Source: Takifugu bimaculatus
Taxonomy: Eukaryota > Chordata > Actinopteri > Tetraodontiformes > Tetraodontidae
Direction: 5' to 3'
Length of the DNA: 64,000 nt
NCBI GenBank assembly: GCA_004026145.2
Contig: CP034990.1
Span: forward strand, 17,500,176-17,564,175
Part shown: piece after piece, positions 51,001 through 64,000 of the stretch
Layout: every line of letters starts with the position of its first letter
Numbering within the stretch: position 1 is the stretch's first letter
The notes under the pieces: generated by a model
What the model was told of the DNA's origin: nothing
The model's database searches: none
What the model saw: the letters and a program-made list of their open reading frames with translations, nothing else
Program-made: the position numbers and the translations under genes

Positions 51001-51386
51001 CAGGGGTCGGTCTGGGTCGGGGTGCAGTTCCTCTTTACATGGGGGCCATTTCAGACCCACCAAACCAGCACCAAGATGTCAGAATTTAGGGTGGAAACGT
51101 CCAAAGCTCAAGAGTCTGTTTTAAACGTCTGGGCTTGTTCGTGGTGTGTTTTCACCTCTACGATGATTTTTTTTTTTCTTTAGAAAACTTCCCCCCAGGT
51201 TTTTAAAAATGCCCCCCCCCCAAATGTTTTTTTTTTTTAAAAAAAGCAAAAATAAAGCGAAACTGAGAGGGGGTGTAAAATCTTAACAGTAATGGCAATG
51301 TTGTTGTTCGTCATCCAAAGAGGGGCTTTTTACACGCGTCGTTTCCTTGTTTCAGTCTTTTCGTGTGGCGCCGGGACGGGTCCGGT
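48006..51386 (-). other. STRC 5' region and CTDSPL2 3' UTR
   Basis: Left part (about 48006-48600) is upstream of the first placed STRC exon. It holds an ATG with a short frame at about 48219-48265 (MWRPASTC) ending in a good donor, a weak candidate for the STRC first exon. The rest is AT-rich, with a CA tract at 49664-49704 and a GT tract at 50887-50909, and is probably the long 3' UTR of CTDSPL2 plus a short spacer. A minus-strand AATAAA at 48675-48680 is one possible end. No other gene seen. Confidence 0.5.
49664..49704. repeat. (CA)n microsatellite
   Basis: About 20 CA units with two CG interruptions, probably inside the CTDSPL2 3' UTR. Confidence 0.94.
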
Positions 51387-54017
51387 TCAGTCTGGAGGCA
51401 ACAGGTCGTGGAGCCGGAACTTCTCCCGAACGTGCGGCCGCACGTCCTCGTTCTGAAGGAGTCGTGGGAGAGGAAGAGCGAGTGACGGAGAGGAGTTAGG
51501 CTAGGTTAACCGGAAGGGGGAAGGTGGTGCAGGAAGAGACGAACACCTCACCATCTCGACCAGCTTCTCCAAGAAGGGAACCAGCTTCAGCAGCTCGTTG
51601 TCGTTCTTGTCCATGAACCAGCTCTCTATGGGGATCCCGTTGGACAACTGGAAACCAGACGGCCGGATGTTACTGCCCGCTCGCCTGCTCTAGGTGCGCT
51701 GGAAACGCAGGTGTCGGCATTTACCTGGTACGCGAAGGCTTGTGGTGAATTGTCAATGATGATGGTTTTCGACAGGTCTCTGCCCAGGATGTTGAGGTCT
51801 TTGATGTAGTTTCCTTGGACACAGACGCAGTGTTCCCGAAACAACCTGTGTCTGCAGGTAAAGAGGGGACAGAGCCAAAGAGGAGGGGGGAGGGGGGATT
51901 TCAGGCTCTGCGGCGCCACTCAACACTCGTTTGAACTTTTCAGTTCCCACCTACCTCACGAGCTGCTTCTTAGGGTCTAGAATGTTGAGCAGTTTGTCTG
52001 CGTACACCTTTTTGGAGGCTGTAAAGAGGATGATCTGCCAAAACCAGAAAAAAACGGTTTCTTTAACTCAGCACGGTGTTGGTGAATTCACCAGTCTGGA
52101 TTTTGGTTTCACCTCATAGATTTGAGACATGCGTTCCAGAAACTCTCTGAAAAACGGCCTCAGGCGCACGTACACCTGCACGAGACAACGCAAAGCTGTA
52201 ACATACAGGGAGTGCGACTTTATCCCCCCTCTAGTGGCGCCATGAAGCAGTGCAGGAGGAGGGTCCTGCGGGTCAGCACCTACCTGGTAAATCACATCCT
52301 GGAAGAGGACCGGGAAGGTCAGCGCCGCGTCCTCCAGCTCATTTAAACTGCAGTGAACCAACGTTTCATCCTAGCAAACAAACCAGGAATCAGCAGCAGT
52401 TTTACCCACAAACGCGATGACTCGGGGTGACCAGTTGCCGGGTACTGACCAGGTCGAGGACCAGGGAGAACTCGGGGGTGCTGCGCGTCTTCAGGGGCAG
52501 CGCCGGCTTTCGGGTGAGTTGCTCTTCCGTCAGCGGAGGGACGTGTTTGATGAAGAAATACCTGTAAAGCGCAACATTAAAAACAGGTTCTTTTCCTCGC
52601 CGACAGCCGCGCGAGGCCGATTTTGACTCCACACTCACGGGTCAAAGACCTCCCAGTCCTCTTCGTAGGACGCCTCTGGCGGCACCGCGGCCAGTGGCGC
52701 CTCCACATACGTCATGTCAGGACTGGAGCCCGGAGCTGCGAAATCACCAAAGGCGTCGGCGTGAGCGCGGTTCTCGGCTGCTGCCAAAACCTTTTCGGAG
52801 CGGCGCCACCTACCGGTGAGCGGCGGGAGGTCGGCGTCGAGCTCTTCCTCCACCGCTAACGGCGCCTCCGGGACGTGCGGCGGCCGCAGTGGCGGCAGCT
52901 GCGAGACGCTGGAGTGGAAGTTAGAGGCGACGCAGAGGTCGTGCGGGGACATGGCGGTGCTGGTAGGCATCTCCACCGCCTGCTCCATGTCCAGCTGCTT
53001 GACGATCTCCTCGGCCTCCATCGCCTGGTCGGGAGAGTCCGACCCAGAGGAGGCTGAAACACAAAGACCGGAACTTGTCAGGTCGTGTTCACTTGGACCC
53101 GCGTCTCAGGACGCCGGCGCCACCTACCATTTTTAGCTGGTGAGAAGAAGTTAAAAACAGGAGAGAAGATGGTCCCCAAGAGGGTGGTTCTGGGAGCGCT
53201 GCTGGGCACCTCCACGGCCGTCGTCTCCTCCAGCGTGCCATTGGACCTCCTACTCCTGTCGTGATTGGTTGCCTCTGCAGGAGAGAGGAAGGACGCCGCG
53301 TCAACAGAACCCACAAACGGGGAAACCGGCGCCAACAACCTGCTGCCTGCTCACGGCCGTTGATGGAGCCTCTCCTGCCGACCCGGCTGATGGCCTTGCG
53401 TGGAGTGTTGGTGCTCGGGGTGGAGGTGATCAGGTTGTTGTCCACGTCGCAGTCGAGACGCGACTTCTTAGCAGGGGCCTCCTGCTGCACCTGAGCGGAG
53501 AGCCGGGTGGTGGTGGTGGTGGTGGGGGGGGGAGGGGGAAACCAATAAAGGGAGAAACTTTGATGAGCCTCCGTTTCAGTCAAACTCCACTTTTCCACTC
53601 GTTTCCACCTCTGGTCTCTGCACACCCGGCGAGCCAGAGGCTAAATTTAGCGCAGGGTCCTGGTTCCCAGACAAGCCGCTGCATTCCAGCAGGCATTTCT
53701 TGGGAAACATGACACTCGGCGCCGCTCCACGCTGCGTTCGACTGTCGTGGAGCAGGAGCGCGCTACTGAACCCACTGGGCGTGCACGGACGCACGAGTAG
53801 CCGCCCGACTCCCCCCAAACGAGAAGCCGTGGTTCGAAACTGTCATTACCTTGACGGCGTTTCCTCTGATAAACTTCTTGATGGTGGAGAACAGGCCCCG
53901 CCCCCCGCTGGTAGGAGGATCTTCCTCGACTTCTGAATGCCTCCGCTTGGTGCGGGACGGGCGGCTCGCCAGGCTGGGGTTCGGCTGCTGAGACGCTTTA
54001 CGCATTCTCAGCCTCAT
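51387..54017 (-). CDS. ctdspl2: CTD small phosphatase-like protein 2 (HAD phosphatase)
   Basis: Nuclear protein serine/threonine phosphatase of the FCP/SCP (HAD) family, also called SCP4. Twelve coding exons on the minus strand: 53850-54017, 53355-53490, 53128-53274, 52814-53053, 52639-52735, 52450-52561, 52284-52370, 52113-52175, 51955-52034, 51725-51851, 51552-51647 and 51387-51452 (TGA). They sum to 1419 nt, 472 residues (human 466). N-terminus MRLRMRKASQQ with a basic stretch KRRHSEV, then GLFSTIKKFIRGN and a conserved TTLLGTIFSPVFNFFSP segment. The catalytic DLDETLV motif spans an intron at residues 299-305, with D299 and D301 the expected nucleophile and acid/base. ILFTASKKVYADKLL and the later DNSPQAF motif complete the HAD site. 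Ends LHDLLPPD. No indels. The start ATG lies 23 nt inside exon 2, whose acceptor is at 54040. Paralogue (a or b) not assigned. Confidence 0.97.
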
Positions 54018-56602
54018 CGTTGTCGCAGTCACATGAAAAGCTGTGGGACAGAGGCGACAAAAGCCCAGACGTGTCACAGAAATAGGGGGAAAAAACGCCA
54101 CGGCGGCCCCGCGGCCCGGAGCGAAACAGGTTATTCTGCTCGGAGACGTTTCGGACGTCCACTTTCAAGCTGCTTCAGACTCTGGGCGGACCTCTGGGCA
54201 ACACTCGTGCATTTTCTAACAACATCTGGATGCGTTCAGGATCCCATTTCACTGACATCACGGTGGATCACGGCAGCCACAGCTGGCTTTAATTCCACCT
54301 CTACGATTAAAAAATAAAAAAAAAAAATGCCCAGGGTCGCTGGAGCTGGGAGATCAAAAGAGGAGTCAGCGGGACGGAGGGAATGTGGACGTGGACAAAG
54401 AACTCAAACACGTCTTCTGGAGGGGGACGACGCGTCCCCAACCTGCCCCGAACCCCCGACATTACCCCCAGGAACAAAAAAAAAAAACACGATGAGAATG
54501 CCCTCCGCCACATCTGCTTCACATCTGCGTGGTTGTACAGTAACAGCAGCCTGGGGACGTCTCAAACAGGCAAATCCGGACCCTTATTGATAGAAGCTGA
54601 AATGTGAGGGGGTGGACATTAATAAAAGCACACAATCGCCGCTAATGACAGCTACAAACGCACGAAACCTACGTCACCGTCCCCGGAGGTGGTCAGCGTT
54701 CGCGATTCAACGCCGTCCTCCATCCCGCGGGAGCGAATCTCAGAATGGAGACAGAAATAGTCCAAAAGAATTCTCAAAACTCCGCTGCAGGTTTTTCTTT
54801 TCTTAAGGGCAGAAGCGCTGCGGTTTCGCTGGAAACCCCAGTCAGCGTTAATCCCGTTGCTTTAGATTCTCCTGTCACAGGAAACTGCGATTCGGAAATT
54901 CTAATTTCCACTAATCACAAACCGCCGCCGTGATTCCTGTCAAAGAGCGGCCGAGCGCTGCGCTGACATCAACGGAGAGGAGAGCGAAATTAGGGATTTT
55001 TGCACAAATCAATTAAAAAAAAACAGCAACCCTCGTCCTTTGATTCTAAATTCAGAAGCCAACATTTTACACCTCGGTAAACCACCAACAAGGTCGATCC
55101 TAAGTGGTGAATTCCATCCATCTTTCTTGCTTTGCAAACGCATCTTCCAGGAGATCTTGGTGGGTCATGATTCTCTCCTGGTGTGTAGAAAATAAGGTTT
55201 CCTCGCACTTGTTTTCTCCCTTTTCCTTTTTTAAACCCTCACCTCTTTGCCTCCCTTTCACTCAGGCAAAATCTTGCCATGGCAACAACGCCGCGGCTGC
55301 AGAAGAGCTCCCCGTCCAGGCAATGGTTCCGTGAAGCGGGGCTCCCTCCTGTTATGTATGAAGGGAGCGGGAAATAAGAACATGCATGAATGTTCGGCTC
55401 AGCTAGCCAACCTTAGCCATCCAAACCTGCAGGACCGAGTCAGGCCCCGTCGGGTCCAGTCATCAATGCCGAGACTGGCTCTGCTGCCTCGTAACGTGTC
55501 TCAACTCCTTTGCACAAAACACCAAGTCTGAGGACAAGTAGGTGGCGCGGCTGGTGGATTTTAACCTCGAAATCGGTTGCAGGAGTCGCGCTACGGGGTC
55601 GCGGCTGCTGCTAACCGAGCAGCTAACGCTAGCGGCGCCGCGCAAAGGCTGCAGAAAGCAAATAAAGGGCGTCTTTCGCGGCGTTGCATGGCCGTGACAT
55701 CTCCCGACACCGAGGTCTGCAAGTGTTCCGGCTAAAAGGATCGACACAAAGCCGAAAACCCAGTGGTCGGCAGCATGTCACCAGGCAAAACAGAGGGTGC
55801 TAACGCGACGCTAGCGAGCCAGTGCGGCACCGCAGACGGGGATAAATAACGCTGAAATTTAGTGCCCGCGATGGGACACTATCGGGGCCACCTTCTGCTG
55901 GGTTTAACGGGTGTATCAGCTCGACTGTCCCCTCGGAATGTGCAAACTTTATTTAAAAAAAAAAAAAGCCGCACGTTGCTGGACAGCGCACGTAGGCAGA
56001 CATCGTTTATCTGCGTTTACAAGACAAGCAGCGTTTCAAATGATTTTCCTCCGGACGCTTATAATTACGCGGTGTTTTAATTAATGACTTGCCATCATTT
56101 GGAATGGTGTAAGGAAAAGCCGGGGCTAGCTAAAGAATGCAGACCTACCGAAGTTGTGTTCAGGAATGCCGATTTGGACGTTAGCTTCGCTCCCAGCTAG
56201 AAGACGTAACCTGGGGCTAGTTAATGTGAACTGGCCGATCAACGATTTAACGCGACATAATGGCAAAAACGGAAACACCGACTTCTGCCTCGCCGGCGAA
56301 CACTGCGAAGCCAGGCAGTTTTATTACAAACATTTATTTTTTTGGCTCGACATTAAAGCCCACCAGGAATTAGCCAGGTCCCGGGTAGGCCGCATTTTAG
56401 CCGTCCTCGCCAGTAACACATTAGCAACGTTAGCTTAGCATCAACGGTACGTAGCCCGCTTGGGGGAAAAACTGCTCCGGGCGAGCAGATGTGCTCCGCC
56501 GAGGGAGGAAAATATTTACCCCGTCGTTAGCCAACCTTACATAAACCGCAACCCGAAGGGAGACAAACGTTGAAACGGGCCCCCCCCACCCCCGACACTC
56601 AC
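54018..56602 (-). other. First intron of CTDSPL2
   Basis: Runs from the acceptor near 54041 to the donor at 56602. It is CpG-rich from about 55,500 upward. No independent gene was recognised; open frames here have no domain. Confidence 0.55.
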
Positions 56603-56760
56603 TTGACGGCGATCCGCGGTGCTGTGAGGCGGCGACTCAGCAGCGGTGGAGCATTACAGCCGGGGCGCAGCGTTCTGGGAGCGGATCCGAGCTTCTCTGC
56701 GGACATCTGCTCAAACGCCGTGCGCGAAATGACACATCGCCGTGTTAGCAGGCGCCATTT
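56603..56760 (-). other. ctdspl2: Probable 5' non-coding first exon of CTDSPL2
   Basis: The minus strand shows a strong donor (CAA then GTGAGT) with its boundary at 56603, inside a CpG-rich stretch. It sits the right way round to splice to the acceptor at 54040, which opens the exon carrying the ATG. No ATG frame continues through it, so it would be 5' UTR. The upstream limit (transcription start) is a guess and may reach about 56850. Confidence 0.5.
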
Positions 56761-56931
56761 CCCGCCTCTGCTCCGTCTCCGGGAGGCAGATACCCGTATG
56801 GGCCACGGACACACCCCCTCACCTCAGAGGCTGCAGCCGCAGCTCGCAGCGGAGCCGCCGCATTCAGACCCACCATCCATCACGATCCAGTCGCTCCAAA
56901 CACCACAGCCGACGTGCCACGAAGCATCAAC

Positions 56932-56937
56932 TTTAAT
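56932..56937 (-). promoter_or_regulatory. Candidate GOLM2 poly(A) signal
   Basis: ATTAAA on the minus strand, about 655 nt beyond the GOLM2 stop codon. It overlaps a plus-strand AATAAA at 56935-56940 that has no known gene to serve. Confidence 0.45.
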
Positions 56938-57591
56938 AAAATTCAGTTACATTCAACGTGCCACTTTGATGGCGGTGAATCCGTCTGCCCTCGACTGCAT
57001 TATGTACAAAAATCCTTGATAATGGAAGCATGTGTACAGGTTTATCTGTGCTTGGTTAAACCTTTGCACACTAACAATCCCCTTAAGTATTGCTGAAGCG
57101 TCGATATTCTGGTCATTTGGAAGGGGTTCTTTTCATTTATAAACCTTCAAAATCATGCAATGACACTAAAAGAGTTGTTGGGTTCATAAAAGAAAAGGGT
57201 TTATGTAGAAACAGAGTCCGTTCACACCACCGATAACAAAAAAAAAAAATGTCCTCGTCCCAAAAAGTGTTAGAAAACCTGTCAGATTAGTCGCTTCATC
57301 AGTTTCTTTCCTGAATCAACCGAACATGAAAAGGAAATCAACGAAAACGGCCCGACCTTGAGGCCTCTTCTTGAGTTCTTCTGAGAACCGATACAAGGAT
57401 CAGAACCAGTCTGGTACAGTTGGCGGTTCTGACCACCGGAAATCAAAAGCCCGCCTGATTTTCTTGGCATTTCGCTACCTCATCAATAATAAATTAGCTT
57501 CTCCCCTTCGTCGTGGTCGGCCTCGCCGGGTCGCACCCCGCCAACGTCCGCCGTTCCAGGACTCCGAACTTTTGACGAGATGGGCTGGCGT

Positions 57592-61672
<4,081 letters not shown>

Positions 61673-63478
61673 GTCAAAAGTGAACGATTTTCTCTCCGTT
61701 ATGTTGACCTACACAGATCAAAGGTTGCACAGACGCATCCGTATACGTGACATGCCGCGTAGATGCGGAAACAGTTCCCGAATGCAAACACGCAGTCCGG
61801 TCATAAATGTCCAGGACTTTTCACATGCGCGCTCCTCGCTCCCCTCCGTCTAGCTTGCGCGCACTGGGCATGTTCCCTGCGTCTCGGGCCGACGGAGCAG
61901 ACTCCGCGGAGACGTGGCCTAGCTCAGCTGGCAACGCTCAACACAACAGAGCAGACCAGACGAGACGTGGACGGCGCCGTGGCACCGCGCAGCGCGCCGC
62001 TAGCTGCACAACCTCAGCCCCTCACGCCTCTTCAGCATCCCCGGAATGGAGCCTAAAGGAGGCCGAGATCGACCTTTAGTATTTTAGTATATCGTATTTT
62101 CGGACCTCGGCCGTTAGTCAACGTTAGCTCACACTGACGTGGAACGCGGATCAGCTATCTCGAGCGAAGCACGAGAGAGGCTAAAGCACCATTCAAAACT
62201 GGCCGGGGAAAAAAAATTCTTCTTTTTAAAGGAAAATGTTTGTAGTCGTGGGTGAGCAGACCGTAATCCTAATAAATACCACGGCTTTGTATCAGTCCAC
62301 ACGACTCTGCGCCGACTGGACGTGATAATTTCCTGGGTGAGCGAAGCTCCCTTTATATACAGACGTGTGACTTCCGCTCCGGTGCGGCTTTACAAAATAA
62401 AAGCACGCGTGTCCCGTTAACGCGACAACTGAAAGATATATATTTTTTGATTAGTTTGTCGAATAAATGACCTCAAAATACGTTTTTGAGCGGCTTTAAA
62501 CATTTAGGTCTACCTTCGAAAGACATGTGCTGAATATGAGAGAAGTGGAATGGCGGAGACGTCAGTGTCTTTATTTTGAAAAATGAAACCCGGAAAACCA
62601 ACAAGCGCTTTAAATTCAGGACGTGATGAACGATTGGATTAATTTTCGATTTTGAAAAATAATCAGACCCTGGGACGTTTCCCTTAATATCATATTGTAT
62701 TTGTAGCAAATTAAAATGCCACGATGACATAATTCTATGTGTTCCTGCAGCGTGTTAAAGTCTGCACGTTGCACCTCTCACCTCTTTACATTTTAAGAAA
62801 AACTAATAAAAAAATAAAATCTGTCACTTTGTGCATGTGAACTGTTCATAACACCGATTTGACACATTGCAAGACAGGACATAAACCACGGGATAACAAA
62901 TTCAGATTTTATTGTGACACTGATAAGAATCGTAACACAATGAGGTAAATAATCCACATCTGTGATGTTCTCGAACCAGCAGCACCACAAAATATTCACC
63001 ACCCTATTAGAAACAGTTCCACAGTGTCTGAACCAGTGGGAACAACCAGTCTCCACGGTTCAAAATGAGCGCGCACGGACATCTCCCCCAGGCTTCTGGG
63101 GGCACATACGGTTTATACTGACAACACAATAGTCTCTGTCCTTTATCCACAGATCCAGACTCACAGCCGAGCATTTGTGTTTCTTTAAAGAGGAAATCCA
63201 GTAGAAAACATCCCCTGAGGGAGAAACATTCTTTTACTCATTAACTTTCTTTTTTCCGAGGAGTGAGAAGCCACTGCGGACTCCGGCGGGCTCGTACCAA
63301 GTTTGCTACCGTTTCTGCTGATGACCCGGCTGGCGCTGCATCACAAATACGCACCGCCCCCCCCTGTGGTGCGCTCACACCGCCAGAAGAACCCCCCCCC
63401 CCCCCCCCTGCTGCAGGGACCACCCAAGACTCTACAGACATCTGCTGCACAGCACAGCCGGCCTGGAGCACAGGAGGG
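61673..63478 (-). other. GOLM2 5' region and 3' UTR of the next gene
   Basis: The left part (about 61673-62400) is CpG-rich and should contain the GOLM2 5' UTR and promoter. The right part (about 62890-63478) is probably the 3' UTR of the unidentified minus-strand gene. A minus-strand AATAAA lies at 62908-62913. A C run sits at 63392-63408. No other gene seen. Confidence 0.55.
62908..62913 (-). promoter_or_regulatory. Candidate poly(A) signal of the right-edge gene
   Basis: AATAAA on the minus strand about 570 nt beyond the stop codon at 63479. Confidence 0.45.
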
Positions 63479-64000
63479 TCAGAGGATGGTCTCCTTGCAC
63501 TCGAGGCTTTGTTCGGGGGAGCTGCGGAGGGGGGCGGAGGCGCTGGTGGTCTGAGGGAGGCCTTTGGGACGCCGCGTGGAAGGCGATGAACTCAAGGCGC
63601 CGCAGCTCTGAAGATGGAGATCCTCCTGCCCATGTTTCCTGGGACTGCCCGCGCTCCGCTGACTCATCATCTGTGCAACAGCAAAAACAGACACACCCGG
63701 CTAAGTTGCCTTTCTGGTTTGTTTTGGCCGATGACTCGTGCTGCGCCGCCGCCCTCGCGACTACGTATTTCACAATCAATACTTCATATAAACCTCGTGG
63801 ATCTCAATTTTAATTCAGGAAAAACTCGTCTTGCCTATATTGAGCTACATGACTGATATCTTTCCCTCTCTCTTGCTGATTTGGCACATTATTCCTGCAC
63901 TCGAGTTACCTGATCGATGACGTTGGCACTAAAAATGGCTTCCTCCATGTGTTTCTCATCCAGCTTGATGACACATTTGATATTGTTGACGACCTGCTGG
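63479..64000 (-). CDS. Unidentified gene, C-terminal two exons
   Basis: Two exons are visible on the minus strand and the gene continues past the right edge. Exon 63910 to beyond 64000 has an open frame reading NNIKCVIKLDEKHMEEAIF and ending ANVIDQ at a GTAACT donor. Exon 63479-63670 follows a good pyrimidine tract and CAG acceptor and reads MMSQRSAGSPRKHGQED to a stop after SLECKETIL. Both join in phase 0. The final residues ETIL fit a class I PDZ-binding pattern (T at -2, L at 0). The tail is rich in Ser, Pro and basic residues and looks disordered. I do not recognise the family, and no function is proposed. The other reading frames of the first exon give less natural peptides. Confidence 0.5.

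Noticed and set aside
63479..64000. Assigning the right-edge gene to FRMD5 by synteny
   Set aside because: Neither the visible peptide nor the orientation supports FRMD5, so it was left unnamed.

Overview
The window is nuclear DNA of a ray-finned fish, most likely a percomorph teleost. Genes are split by GT-AG introns, many of them under 150 bp. Dinucleotide and tetranucleotide microsatellites are frequent, and all recognised proteins are vertebrate families. I see no bacterial operon, CRISPR array, IS element, rRNA, tRNA or viral gene. LAYOUT: (1) 1-4477, plus strand: 3' half of an IGDCC3-like (PUNC) Ig/FN3 receptor gene. (2) 4478-29309: about 25 kb without a recognisable gene, holding the IGDCC3 3' UTR and many simple repeats, including a T-rich minisatellite and a long TATC/CATC array. 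(3) 29310-33824, plus: CILP, cartilage intermediate layer protein, complete in eight exons but carrying ten single-base insertions. (4) 34865-37481, minus: EIF3J, complete and clean, tail-to-tail with CILP. (5) 38238-48005, minus: STRC (stereocilin), about 28 coding exons; the first coding exon was not placed with confidence and several exons carry single-base indels. (6) 51387-54017, minus: CTDSPL2 phosphatase, complete and clean, with a probable 5' non-coding exon near 56.6-56.8 kb. (7) 57592-61672, minus: GOLM2 (CASC4), complete and clean. (8) 63479 to the right edge, minus: the last two coding exons of a gene I could not identify. GENE ORDER: IGDCC3 and CILP are neighbours in the human 15q22 region. 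STRC, GOLM2, CTDSPL2 and EIF3J lie in human 15q15-q21. Here the two blocks are joined. These are ordinary, unrelated genes rather than a functional operon. Only local crowding links them: a shared convergent poly(A) region between CILP and EIF3J, and a GOLM2 3' end that almost touches the CTDSPL2 5' exon. MAIN ODDITIES: (a) single-base insertions, overwhelmingly +1, are clustered in CILP, part of STRC and one IGDCC3 exon, while about 3.5 kb of neighbouring coding sequence has none; local sequence error is the best explanation. (b) STRC contains six tandem cysteine-rich repeats. (c) STRC has UG or CA dinucleotide tracts directly against three splice sites. I found nothing that looks like a new biological system.
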